From Geobacillus thermoleovorans (lineage in GTDB: Bacteria; Bacillota; Bacilli; Bacillales; Anoxybacillaceae), in the NCBI RefSeq assembly GCF_001610955.1, contig NZ_CP014335.1:1986001-2050000 (forward strand): a stretch of DNA of 64,000 bases, written 5' to 3'. The position numbers were made by a program, and so were the translations under genes. How positions within the stretch are numbered: position 1 is the first letter of the stretch; each line of letters opens with the position of its first letter. This document shows, one piece after another, positions 9,318 to 17,912 of this stretch. The notes below the pieces were generated by a model. It did no database searches. It was not told the origin of the DNA and saw only the letters and a program-made list of their open reading frames with translations.

Positions 9318-9501
9318 TTTCATAGACGATCTCGCTCCTTTTTCATAGGTTTCCTTAGGAACAGGATAACCGGAGTGTGCACTGCTTATACAAAGGTTAA
9401 CTTTTCAATGAGCATGTATATAGAATCCATTCTTTCTGTCAAAAGCACGTTCCATCAAACCAGTGAATAGACAATCTTTAAATCGAAAGGAGGTTTTACA
9501 A

Positions 9502-10136
9502 TTGTCCGATCGCCATCCTATTCGTGTAAAATGTCTTTCCCCTTTATGCGGCTCCCAGCCACCCATCGTTAAGGTATACACTGGACCGACTGGACCCACA
9601 GGGCCAACCGGACCTACTGACCGGCAGGGAACGGCGCAATCATCCCCTTCGCTTCAGGAACAACAATTACTCTGGCAACAACAGCAGTAGGTTTGGCAGA
9701 TACAGCTAGCTTAATTGGGGTTGGAAATTCAGCTTCGAGCATTAGCCTAATCGGAAACACCATTAACTTGGGCGGTGTATCCAACTTTTCATTTACTGTT
9801 CCACGCAATGGAATCATTACAGCTGTAGCAGCCAACTTTTCTGCCACCACGGGCACAGCGCTTTTAGGAACCGCTACTATCCGAGCTCAACTATACATTT
9901 CCACCTCTCCTTCTAGCAACATATTCACCGCCATCCCAAGCACTTTAGTCACGTTAAACCCAACTATCACATTTCCAATCTCCTTACTGCAAAACGCTAG
10001 CGGAATCATGACAGGGTTAAACGTGCCTGTCAATGCAGGCGATCGCTTGCTCATGGTGTTTTCAGTCACTACTTCCGGTCTCTCTATTGTCTCATCGATC
10101 ACGGGATATGCTAGTGCGGGAGTGGCCATTAGCTAG
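9502..10136 (+). pseudogene. BclB-like collagen-type exosporium protein, frameshifted
   Basis: AAAGGAGG lies 8 bases before a TTG start. The N-terminal part has a short collagen-like run (GPTGPTGPTGPT). A single G missing near 9619 breaks the frame. After it, the other frame continues GPAGNGAIIPFASGTTIT and a C-terminal domain of about 150 residues typical of BclB-like exosporium glycoproteins, ending SSITGYASAGVAIS at 10136. These proteins form the nap or outer coat of spores. The broken glycosyltransferase upstream suggests the whole surface-glycoprotein locus is decaying. Confidence 0.75.
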
Positions 10137-10164
10137 CCGCAACGAACGATGTAAATGCAATCAT

Positions 10165-10310
10165 ATTTAGCATTTGTCGCTTTTACAGAGCGATTTGATC
10201 GACTGCCCGGCGACCGAACAACGCCGCTTCCAGACCTATGTATGGGTCTGTGAAACGGACGGTTGTTTGGTCTTTCGTCACGCTAAGGCGTGACGAAGGC
10301 AAACCTCACT
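10165..10310. repeat. Dispersed repeat, copy B
   Basis: Second copy of the repeat at 1262-1412, sharing GGCGACCGAACAACGC and ending in a perfect hairpin CGTCACGC-TAAG-GCGTGACG. It follows the BclB-like gene by about 30 bp. No transposase is attached here. The remaining bases up to 10449 show nothing else I can name. Confidence 0.6.
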
Positions 10311-10449
10311 CTCTATTGCGCAAAATATAAGCATCTTTGGCCCCAATTAGTTCTTAAGCAACCCACGAACTTCCTCTTTTTGTTTGCGCAATTCGATGGT
10401 GAAAAAGCGCAGAACATCACCAAGCGGGAAACAGAGGATCGAAAACAAT

Positions 10450-10498
10450 AAGCGGGCGGCTTCACATGAAAACCAACGTGAAAATCCGCCCGCCTTCT
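10450..10498 (-). terminator. Rho-independent terminator of trpB
   Basis: A stem GCGGGCGG/CCGCCCGC extended by TTCAC/GTGAA pairing lies just after the trpB stop, with TTATTG following on the minus strand. Confidence 0.7.
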
Positions 10499-10502
10499 CC
10501 CT

Positions 10503-11666
10503 TTATGACTGTAACATTGAAAACACTTGCTCGACGTCTTTATCCCCGCGGCCTGATAGGTTCACAATGATGATGTGATCTTTGCTTAATGTCGGCGCGA
10601 GTTTGATAGCGTATGCCACCGCATGGGCGCTCTCGAGCGCTGGGATAATCCCTTCCGTCTTGGACAGCAGTTGAAACGCCTCAAGCACCTCTTCGTTCGT
10701 GACCGTGTAATATTCCGCACGCCCGGACACTTTCAAGTAGCTATGTTCCGGACCAATGCCCGGATAATCGAGCCCAGCGGCAATCGAGTATGTCGGCTGC
10801 GGGTTTCCGTTTTCATCAAGCAACACGAGACACTTGAATCCGTGAAGAACCGCCGGAACCCCTTTCGTCAACGTCGCCGCTTTCTCCGGCTCGACACCGA
10901 TGAGCCGCACGCTTGGTTCATCCAAATAATGGGCGAACGCTCCGATCGCGTTGCTTCCCCCGCCAACGCAGGCTACCACCGCATCTGGAAGCCGCCCTTC
11001 CTTCTCGACAATTTGCCGCTTGCTTTCTTCGCTAATGACCGACTGAAAATGTTTCACCATCGACGGATACGGATGCGGACCAACCGCCGAACCAAGCAAG
11101 TAAAACGTAGTTTTATAGTTTTGTACAAGATCGTTCAGCGCCTCGTCCACGGCATCCTTCAACCGCCCTTGCCCTTTCGAGACCGGCACGACTTTCGCCC
11201 CTAACAGCTCCATGCGGAACACATTGAGCGCCTGGCGCTTCGTATCTTCTTCCCCCATATAAATGGTGCAGTCCATGCCAAACATGGCGCATGCGGTAGC
11301 GGTCGCCACCCCGTGCTGGCCTGCACCCGTTTCCGCAATCACCCGCTTCGCGCCCATCCGCTTCGCCAACAAAATTTGCCCGATGACGTTGTTGATTTTA
11401 TGCGAACCGGTATGGTTTAAATCCTCACGTTTCAAATAAATCTTTGCCCCGCCGAGCCGCTCCGTCAACCGCGCCGCAAACGTCAGCGGACTCTCACGGC
11501 CGACATACTCCCGCAAGTAGGTTCGAAACTCCTCATTGAATTCTGGGTCATCCTTATATTTCAGAAACTGCTCTTCCAAATAGTCAAGCACTTCCTGCAG
11601 TTCAGGCGGAACGAAGCTGCCGCCAAACTCGCCGAAATAGCCTTTCTTTTCCTGTGCTACACTCAT
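10503..11666 (-). CDS. trpB: Tryptophan synthase beta chain, stand-alone
   Basis: 387 residues. PLP-dependent enzyme joining indole and serine to make tryptophan. PLP lysine K90 (HTGSHKINN), catalytic E112 (AETGAGQHG) and phosphate loop GGGSNA (235-240) are present. No trpA or other trp gene is adjacent, so it is either a second copy or an orphan working on free indole. Compared with the usual protein, the loop that normally reads GxGIxT-H between VEP and the following AATLTKG is missing about 8 residues. AGGAGAG precedes the start, and a consensus promoter lies upstream. Confidence 0.9.
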   Translation of the reverse strand: MSVAQEKKGYFGEFGGSFVPPELQEVLDYLEEQFLKYKDDPEFNEEFRTYLREYVGRESPLTFAARLTERLGGAKIYLKREDLNHTGSHKINNVIGQILLAKRMGAKRVIAETGAGQHGVATATACAMFGMDCTIYMGEEDTKRQALNVFRMELLGAKVVPVSKGQGRLKDAVDEALNDLVQNYKTTFYLLGSAVGPHPYPSMVKHFQSVISEESKRQIVEKEGRLPDAVVACVGGGSNAIGAFAHYLDEPSVRLIGVEPEKAATLTKGVPAVLHGFKCLVLLDENGNPQPTYSIAAGLDYPGIGPEHSYLKVSGRAEYYTVTNEEVLEAFQLLSKTEGIIPALESAHAVAYAIKLAPTLSKDHIIIVNLSGRGDKDVEQVFSMLQS

Positions 11667-11707
11667 TGCTCATCTCTCCTCTGCTTTCGGAAAATTGTGA
11701 TAGTAAC

Positions 11708-11736
11708 AGCATAGACTGTTTTGGCAAGTAAGTCAA
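11708..11736 (-). promoter_or_regulatory. SigmaA promoter of trpB
   Basis: On the minus strand, -35 TTGACT (11731-11736), a 17-bp spacer and -10 TATGCT (11708-11713). About 40 bp before the trpB start. No T-box or TRAP-type leader fits in the short untranslated region. Confidence 0.7.
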
Positions 11737-11760
11737 TAAATAATTGATCATCGTTCTGAA

Positions 11761-11805
11761 AGGAGACCCCCGCTTCAAACAAGGGTAAGTGGGAGTAGTT
11801 CACCC
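11761..11805. repeat. Relic of an IS200/IS605-type end
   Basis: GGAGACCCCCGCTTC, a short loop and AAGTGGGAGTAGTTCAC closely resemble the hairpin ends of the TnpB element at 47.78-49.13 kb. No transposase or TnpB gene is present, so this appears to be a scar or a solo end. Confidence 0.45.
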
Positions 11806-11967
11806 CAAAATATTTCAATAAATAGGTTGCACGATCTGTTTTCTCGTTCTTCCTCCCCGCTATTCGTCATCTATCCACAAAGATGGTTTCTCGGTGCCCA
11901 TTGATTTTCGAATAAATAGCGAGCGATTTAGAAAGACATACAACTTCGTTATCTACCCTTCAAGCGG

Positions 11968-12255
11968 TTAAAACCGACTTTCACCTTCCAGCGGATCAAA
12001 CGGCTCGAGCAAGTATTCCCCATAACTCATATGCTCCGGGTCTTGGGTGCAGGCGAACCAGGCAATCTCATCGTCAATATAAACATACACCTTGCCCCCG
12101 CATTCGTCACACACCATATTTTCCTTTTTGATTCTCTCCTCATACATTGCCAGAATACACGGCTCACACATCAGTTCGATGTGATTCTGGCACAAATCGC
12201 CTGTCTTTAACAACTCAACATCATGACGGTTGCACTTTACACACTTTTCTACCAT
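11968..12255 (-). CDS. Small Cys-rich, probably zinc-binding protein of unknown function
   Basis: About 95 residues. Several Cys pairs (CVKC, CEPC, CDEC) suggest one or two zinc ribbons; the C-terminal third is acidic. The start at 12255 is favoured over an ATG five codons earlier because AGAAGG sits 5 bases before it. I do not recognise the family. It lies at the left edge of the phosphorothioation island but points away from it. Confidence 0.6.
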   Translation of the reverse strand: MVEKCVKCNRHDVELLKTGDLCQNHIELMCEPCILAMYEERIKKENMVCDECGGKVYVYIDDEIAWFACTQDPEHMSYGEYLLEPFDPLEGESRF

Positions 12256-12387
12256 AGTAACCTTCTGCATTTTTCATAAGAGGATGATACCATTTCATTA
12301 TAACCTTTCCAGCGAGCAAATTAGTAGAAGAAATCCGCAACGGCAACTTTTATTGCATAGGCATTGCTTGAAGTGATCTAGTTAATG

Positions 12388-12405
12388 GTCTAAAATATAA
12401 TAGAC
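12388..12405. promoter_or_regulatory. Possible promoter/operator of the dnd operon
   Basis: GTCTA and TAGAC form an inverted repeat spaced by 8 bases that straddles a perfect -10 hexamer TATAAT (12396-12401). There is no convincing -35 at the right distance. A repressor binding here would block the polymerase site. Confidence 0.35.
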
Positions 12406-12528
12406 TCCTTAATATATTACCGCACGGTTTACCAAATATATGTGGTTACATAATATACTGAACCGCCCATTGCATAAAAGCTTACACAATGGAATTATCA
12501 TTGATATTTTTTAAAAGGGGTATAAGGA

Positions 12529-13911
12529 ATGGGATTGCATTATTTTTTAAAAAACAAAAAAGAAGATTTATATAAAAACGTCCAAGACGTGTACAAATCA
12601 GACGACCGCCCTTGGGTTGTGGGCTTCAGTGGCGGAAAGGACTCGACTGTTGTTGTTCAGATTATTTTTTATGCGCTGTCATCAATGAACAAAAATGAAT
12701 TGACAAAGCCCGTCTACATTATCTCATCCGATACGATGGTAGAAAACCCTAAAATACTCGAACACATCGATACACAGCTATCGAAAATGAAAAAAGCTGC
12801 CAACGAGCTTGAACTTCCTATTCATGTTGAAAAAGTAATGCCAAACATTACAAACACTTTCTGGGTCAACTTGATCGGTCGGGGTTACCCGGCTCCTCGA
12901 CAGAAATTCAGATGGTGTACAGACCGTCTAAAAATAGACCCAGCCAACAACTTCATCTTAAACAAAGTATCAGAGTTTGGCGAAACGGTTGTCGTACTCG
13001 GGGTGCGGAAATCGGAAAGCTCGACAAGGGCACAAGTCATGAATACACATAAAGTCGAAGGAAAAATTTTGCGGCGTCATACTAAGCTCCCAAACTCCTA
13101 TGTTTACGCACCAATTGAAGATTTTTCGCTAGATGATGTTTGGACTTATCTAATGCAAGTTCCCAACCCGTGGGGAGCCGATAACGCCGATTTGCTTGCT
13201 TTGTACCAGGACAGCCAAGGGGAATGCCCGTTAGTAATCGACAATTCAACGCCTTCGTGCGGCAACAGCCGTTTCGGCTGCTGGGTATGTACAGTTGTGC
13301 AAGAAGATAAATCGTTAAAAGGATTTATTGAATCCGGTGATGAGTGGCTAACACCGCTCCTAAAGTTTCGAAACTGGCTCCTAGAAAACCGTGACAAAGA
13401 AGGTTACCGCGAAAAGAAACGGGCGAACGGTTCAGTATATTTGATCGGCGATGAGGACAACAAACGGTTAGGGTTAGGTCCTTATACCCTTGAACATCGG
13501 AAAGAAATTTTAAGAAAGCTGTTGGAAACGGAAAAGCAGTTGCAACATCCTCATCAGCCAAAATATGAATTGATCACTGTCGAGGAACTGAAAGAAATTC
13601 GTAAAATTTGGTTTGAAAAAGGGGATTGGGAAGACTCCGTTTTGGCCATTTACGAGGAAGTATACGGACACCGTCCGAATTGGGACATAGAAGAAAGCAA
13701 GTTTCTTGAAAGCGAAGACATTAAGTTGCTTAAAAAACTGTGCCATGAAGAAGAAGTTGAATTTGAGCTTGTCCAAAAGCTCGTGAATCTTGAATTCCAA
13801 CATTATGGGTATAAGCATAGATACGGCATTCTGAAAGATATCAACCGAATTTTAAATGAAGAATGGCTGCATTTTGATCAACTACAACAAGGTGACAACT
13901 ATGCAGATTAA
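12529..13911 (+). CDS. dndC: DNA phosphorothioation protein DndC
   Basis: 460 residues. PP-loop ATPase of the PAPS-reductase type that activates DNA for sulfur insertion: SGGKDS at 34-39. Cysteines at C130 (RWCTDR), C233, C244, C251 and C254 (CGNSRFGCWVC) suit the family's Fe-S cluster and sulfur relay. In known systems DndC takes sulfur from a cysteine desulfurase and works with DndD and DndE to place a phosphorothioate in the backbone. First gene of a tight four-gene operon; dndD begins inside its last codons. Preceded by AAAAGGGG. Confidence 0.93.
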   Translation: MGLHYFLKNKKEDLYKNVQDVYKSDDRPWVVGFSGGKDSTVVVQIIFYALSSMNKNELTKPVYIISSDTMVENPKILEHIDTQLSKMKKAANELELPIHVEKVMPNITNTFWVNLIGRGYPAPRQKFRWCTDRLKIDPANNFILNKVSEFGETVVVLGVRKSESSTRAQVMNTHKVEGKILRRHTKLPNSYVYAPIEDFSLDDVWTYLMQVPNPWGADNADLLALYQDSQGECPLVIDNSTPSCGNSRFGCWVCTVVQEDKSLKGFIESGDEWLTPLLKFRNWLLENRDKEGYREKKRANGSVYLIGDEDNKRLGLGPYTLEHRKEILRKLLETEKQLQHPHQPKYELITVEELKEIRKIWFEKGDWEDSVLAIYEEVYGHRPNWDIEESKFLESEDIKLLKKLCHEEEVEFELVQKLVNLEFQHYGYKHRYGILKDINRILNEEWLHFDQLQQGDNYAD

Positions 13912-15922
13912 TCAACTTACGATTACAAACTTTGGTATTTATTATGGACGAAATGAATTTGTTTTCGGGAATAAAAAAGAGAGGGCTAATATAATTTTAA
14001 TCGGGGGGGAAAACGGAACAGGAAAGACTACCTTTCTATCTGCCATCAAACTGGCGCTTTACGGACCACTATTTTTAGGCTATAAATCAGTTAACGCAAA
14101 ATATATCGATTTTATTAAGGATAAAATTAACATCTATTCTCGAGCTGAAGGCAATAAAATGGCTGGGGTGGAAATGGATTTCACCCTCTATAATAATGGA
14201 GAACTGGAAAACTATTATATTATTCGACAATGGGAGCTCACGAAAGAGACCGTAAAAGAACATCTGCAAATTTCTAGAAATGGCATTTCGCTTACTGACA
14301 ATCAAATTGAAGAGTTTTATCATTTCCTGCGACGCAACTTGCCACCGAGCCTGTTTGACTTTCTATTCTTTGATGGCGAAAGAGTTCAGCAGTACGTCCT
14401 TGACTCGCAATTTGAGCAAAATGTAAAAGAGGCCTTTATGACGTTATTCAACTTGGACTTATTCGATACGTTAAAAGAGGATTTGCTCAAATATTTAAAG
14501 CAGGACAACATTTTTACTAGCTTAACCCAGGAACAAAAGGAATACACACAAATTGAATACGACCTCCGCAATCAGGAAAATGTAATTCGGAACCTTGAAA
14601 AACGGATTGCTGAACTAAAAGAACAAGCGAAGGACGTGCAGGTCAAAATTCAGGAGCTCGAACGGGAATTCTCTAACAAAGGGGGGATGATTGCCCGAGA
14701 GAGAGAAACATTAAACGAGCAAGTTTTCCTTATGGAACAAGAGAAGAAACAAATTACTGAAAAAATTAAAGAAACAGCGGCTGAGCTGTTGCCTTTTCTC
14801 ATTACACAAAAGCTCCTGCAACAGACGGTTACACAAATTGATGCAGAGGAACGTGTTGAAAGATACAATACATTGAAAGAAGAGTTAAACAATGAAACAC
14901 TTCCGCTGTTATTCAAGGAGCTTTCGTGCCATTTCCGCATTACGGACCTTGATGGAAAAGAAGCAACATCCTCTTTTGCTGAGGCGATGAAAGAGAAATT
15001 GTTTCAGTCAATGAAACCGGTCGGAGTTAATTTTGACCGTTTCCAATTTATTCACCGAATGAATTCGGAGCAAAAGCAGGCAATTAGAGACCTATTCAAG
15101 CAAGTGCGTCATTTTGACGGAAAACTAGTTGATGAATGGTTCGCAAGGATTCAGCATTTAACGGATGAAATTTATACGGTAAAAAAACGGATCGAACACA
15201 GCCTTACGGATGAGTCGCTGAAGGATATCGTCAATAAACTAAACGAGCACACCCGGCTTCATGAACAAATTAAATATGAAATTGAAGCAAACACAGCCAA
15301 ACTGTTTGAAGCGCAAAAATTTTATCAAGAATTGATGACTAAAAAAGAAAAAGTGCAAAAGCGAATTCGCCAGGCGCGAAAAGATGAGAATATTTTTGAA
15401 CTATGCCAAAAACTAAGCCGTGTTTTATCCCGCTATCAAGAGGAGCAGGTCAAAAAATATCTAGGAACAGTGGAACGATATTTTTTGCAAATGTTTAATT
15501 CATTAATGCGCAAAGGACAATTTTTAAACTCTTTTAGGATTGACCCGCAAACGTTTGAAATCACGATGTTAAACTATTCCAATAAACCTATATTTAAACA
15601 CTCCTTATCAGCAGGGGAAACACAATTATTCTTTTTATCACTGCTTTGGGCGCTATTAAAGGCCTCCAAACGGCAAGTACCTTTTGTGTTGGACACATTG
15701 TTTGGCCGCCTCGACCGGACACATAAAGAAAACTTAATCCAAAAATACTTGCCTGTTGTTGCCAATCAAGTGATTATCTTGTCAACCGATACGGAAGTGG
15801 ATGAATACTACTATAATCGAATGAAACCGTATATTCAGCGCGAATTTTCTTTGCATTATGACCGCAACTCAAACCGTGTCCACATCGAAAATCATTATTT
15901 CTTTCAAAAAGTGGGGATTTGA
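13901..15922 (+). CDS. dndD: DNA phosphorothioation protein DndD (SMC/Rad50-like ATPase)
   Basis: 673 residues from the chosen ATG at 13901, which overlaps dndC by 11 bp; a longer in-frame start at 13856 would lie well inside dndC. ABC/SMC-type ATPase: P-loop GGENGTGKTT (35-44), long central coiled coil, signature LSAGETQLF, and Walker B in VPFVLDTLFGRLD. No CxxC zinc hook is seen. Thought to supply energy or nick DNA during phosphorothioation. Compare the second, diverged DndD-like protein at 17900. Confidence 0.93.
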   Translation: MQINQLTITNFGIYYGRNEFVFGNKKERANIILIGGENGTGKTTFLSAIKLALYGPLFLGYKSVNAKYIDFIKDKINIYSRAEGNKMAGVEMDFTLYNNGELENYYIIRQWELTKETVKEHLQISRNGISLTDNQIEEFYHFLRRNLPPSLFDFLFFDGERVQQYVLDSQFEQNVKEAFMTLFNLDLFDTLKEDLLKYLKQDNIFTSLTQEQKEYTQIEYDLRNQENVIRNLEKRIAELKEQAKDVQVKIQELEREFSNKGGMIARERETLNEQVFLMEQEKKQITEKIKETAAELLPFLITQKLLQQTVTQIDAEERVERYNTLKEELNNETLPLLFKELSCHFRITDLDGKEATSSFAEAMKEKLFQSMKPVGVNFDRFQFIHRMNSEQKQAIRDLFKQVRHFDGKLVDEWFARIQHLTDEIYTVKKRIEHSLTDESLKDIVNKLNEHTRLHEQIKYEIEANTAKLFEAQKFYQELMTKKEKVQKRIRQARKDENIFELCQKLSRVLSRYQEEQVKKYLGTVERYFLQMFNSLMRKGQFLNSFRIDPQTFEITMLNYSNKPIFKHSLSAGETQLFFLSLLWALLKASKRQVPFVLDTLFGRLDRTHKENLIQKYLPVVANQVIILSTDTEVDEYYYNRMKPYIQREFSLHYDRNSNRVHIENHYFFQKVGI

Positions 15923-15925
15923 TCT

Positions 15926-16312
15926 ATGCAATTTCGCCTAAAAACATCAAAGGAGACAATGGACATTTTAAAACAGCTACAATCCAGCACAAATCTTACG
16001 CCTAACGTTCTCGCCCGTCTGGCTATTGCATTGTCCCTGCTGTCGAAAGAGCCGATCGAGTCATTCGAATCGGACACCAACGGATTGGAATTTAACCGCA
16101 ATACATTGACCGGGGAGTACGATTTTGTTTACAAGGCTCTGATCGCTCAGCATCTTGGCCGTCCTGTCGCTGATGATGAATACTTTCCGTTCCTAATCAA
16201 AAAACATCTGGATCGTGGAGCAAAATGTCTGGAAAATGAGTATAAGTACGCTGGGAATTATGAAAAATTCATCAAAGGATTAGCGAATTTTGAATTGGAG
16301 ATGATACGATGA
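15926..16312 (+). CDS. dndE: DNA phosphorothioation protein DndE
   Basis: 128 residues, typical for DndE, a small DNA-binding protein reported to bind nicked DNA in other systems. It begins FRLKTSKETMDILKQLQ and has the LARLAIALSLL helix and a C-terminal helical core. It starts 4 bp after dndD and overlaps dndA by an ATGA. Confidence 0.9.
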   Translation: MQFRLKTSKETMDILKQLQSSTNLTPNVLARLAIALSLLSKEPIESFESDTNGLEFNRNTLTGEYDFVYKALIAQHLGRPVADDEYFPFLIKKHLDRGAKCLENEYKYAGNYEKFIKGLANFELEMIR

Positions 16313-17457
16313 TTTATCTCGATAACAGCGCCACGACTCCGATCGACCCGGAAGTCAGTAAAGCGATGTGGCCATACTTAACCGAAGAATACGGTAATCC
16401 ATCAAGCAAATATTACACTCTTGCGGAAAATGCTAAAAAAGCGGTAGAGGAAGCGCGTACTCACGTCGCTTCCCTGCTCTTTTGCGAACCGGATGAAATC
16501 ATTTTTACAAGTTGTGCCACTGAAAGCAACAACTTTGTTCTAAAAGGAGTTGCCCATTTTTATAAAGATAAAGGAAAACATATTATTACTTCCAAAATCG
16601 AACACAAATCCGTCTTAGAGACGTGCAAATTTTTAGAGGGAGAAGGTTTTGAGGTCACCTATTTAGACGTTGATTCTTTTGGACAAGTACAGCTGGAAAC
16701 ATTGAAAAAGGCTCTGCGTGAAGACACCATCCTCGTATCCATCATGTGGGGAAATAATGAAACAGGGACTTTGAACGATATCCCTGCTTTATCCCAATAC
16801 GTCAAATCGCACTATCCGAATGCGTTTTTCCATACAGACGCAACCCAAGTGGTTGGAAAAATTGAGGTCGACCTTTCTAAAACACCAGTTGATTTTCTCT
16901 CGTTATCTGCTCATAAGCTGTACGGTCCAAAAGGAATCGGCGCTTGCTTTATCCGGAAACGGGAGCTTGGTTTGCGGACAAAAATCACTCCCCTCCTGCA
17001 TGGGGGCAGCCAGGAAAACGGATATCGTTCCGGAACATTAAGCGTCCATAATATAGTCGGACTGGGGAAAGCTGCCGAGCTGGCAAAACTGAATTACAAA
17101 GAGCAACATCAGAAGTTGATGGAATTGGAAACATACTTAGTAAACAAGCTAAAGGATTTGTTTCCGGCCATTCAATTTAACGGACATCCAATCGACAAAA
17201 TCCCTGGAGTATTGAACTTTACAATCCCTAATGTAAGCAATGAGTTGATCATTCGTTCCTTAAAGGATCAATTTGCGATCTCGACCGGCTCGGCTTGCTC
17301 CATTAACGAACCTTCGTATGTTTTGAAAGAAATGGGACTTAATGCTATTCAAATCCGCAGTTCTTTCCGGGTTTCACTGAATAAATACATCAGTCAAGAA
17401 GATATCGACCGTTTTTGCATCTGTTTAGATCATGCTGTAAAAAGCTTGTCTATTTAA
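16309..17457 (+). CDS. dndA: Cysteine desulfurase DndA
   Basis: 382 residues, NifS/IscS-type PLP enzyme releasing sulfur from cysteine for DndC. PLP lysine K203 (SAHKLYGPKG), catalytic C330 (STGSACS), and the usual GNNETG and HTDATQ motifs. It is the last gene of the operon, giving the order C-D-E-A rather than the A-B-C-D-E order of the first described systems. A chromosomal IscS-like role is possible, but the ATGA overlap with dndE argues for a dedicated DndA. Confidence 0.92.
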   Translation: MIYLDNSATTPIDPEVSKAMWPYLTEEYGNPSSKYYTLAENAKKAVEEARTHVASLLFCEPDEIIFTSCATESNNFVLKGVAHFYKDKGKHIITSKIEHKSVLETCKFLEGEGFEVTYLDVDSFGQVQLETLKKALREDTILVSIMWGNNETGTLNDIPALSQYVKSHYPNAFFHTDATQVVGKIEVDLSKTPVDFLSLSAHKLYGPKGIGACFIRKRELGLRTKITPLLHGGSQENGYRSGTLSVHNIVGLGKAAELAKLNYKEQHQKLMELETYLVNKLKDLFPAIQFNGHPIDKIPGVLNFTIPNVSNELIIRSLKDQFAISTGSACSINEPSYVLKEMGLNAIQIRSSFRVSLNKYISQEDIDRFCICLDHAVKSLSI

Positions 17458-17485
17458 ACATCTACTATAAACTTTAAAACAAAAC

Positions 17486-17527
17486 GGGGATGATTATAAA
17501 AATTCATCATCCCATGTTTTTTTATAC
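17486..17527. terminator. Bidirectional terminator between the convergent dnd operons
   Basis: Stem GGGATGA/TCATCCC with an AT-rich loop, followed by a T run on the plus strand and a T-rich tail on the minus strand. It sits between the stops of dndA and the convergent DndE-like gene. Confidence 0.75.
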
Positions 17528-17531
17528 ATCC

Positions 17532-17912
17532 CTATGCAATCCCATGCTTTTCTAATAAGTAGAAAAAATAGCTATCCGCCCCTGTCAGCTGATTTAATTC
17601 CTCATTCATAATTTCTAACCCTTGTTCGATGCAGCTGACAATGAGTTTATCTAACAATTCATCATTAATTTGGGTCTGCACCTTATCAATTAATAAGTGT
17701 TTGATCAATACGATATCATCACCTTTCGCGATAACAGATACTGGAATCTCGATATTCGCCATCTCCCCTTTTTCTCTTTCCTGAATTAGTTCCGATTCCG
17801 TCAATCCCTTGGCAAACGCGAGTCTTAACACGTCAGGACGTTCCATTTCGAGTTCTGCCATCACTCTTTGTAAAATTTCAAATCCATTCTTCGATAATTT
17901 CATACCAGCCAC
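17532..17912 (-). CDS. DndE-like small protein of the second, convergent module
   Basis: 126 residues. Its plan parallels DndE: an N-terminal MKLSKNGFEILQRVM matching the SKETMDILKQ helix, a PDVLRLAFAKGL segment matching NVLARLAIAL, then a C-terminal helical core (DIVLIKHLL, CIEQGLEIMNEEL) like that of DndE. The match is by eye and distant. It overlaps the upstream DndD-like gene by 13 bp, so the pair mirrors the dndD-dndE pair of the convergent operon. Function unknown; a DNA-sensing partner of the ATPase is inferred. Confidence 0.6.
   Translation of the reverse strand: MAGMKLSKNGFEILQRVMAELEMERPDVLRLAFAKGLTESELIQEREKGEMANIEIPVSVIAKGDDIVLIKHLLIDKVQTQINDELLDKLIVSCIEQGLEIMNEELNQLTGADSYFFYLLEKHGIA

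Larger units (their letters stand above)
8068..9422 (-). mobile_element. IS630-family insertion sequence with imperfect 27-bp terminal repeats
   Basis: The two ends match each other in inverse (left ...CTTGAAAAGTTAAC, right GTTAACTTTTCAATGAGCAT). Between them lie the transposase gene on the minus strand and an extra 150-bp element in the leader. The left end cuts the glycosyltransferase. The terminal sequence is rich in TA, the target used by this family. Confidence 0.8.

Noticed and set aside
11667..11967. T-box or TRAP leader before trpB
   Set aside because: A consensus promoter lies only about 40 bp upstream of the gene, leaving no room; the upstream hairpin is an IS605-type relic.
16309..17457. 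General IscS or NifS rather than DndA
   Set aside because: The ATGA overlap with dndE and the position at the end of the operon favour a dedicated DndA, though household use is not excluded.
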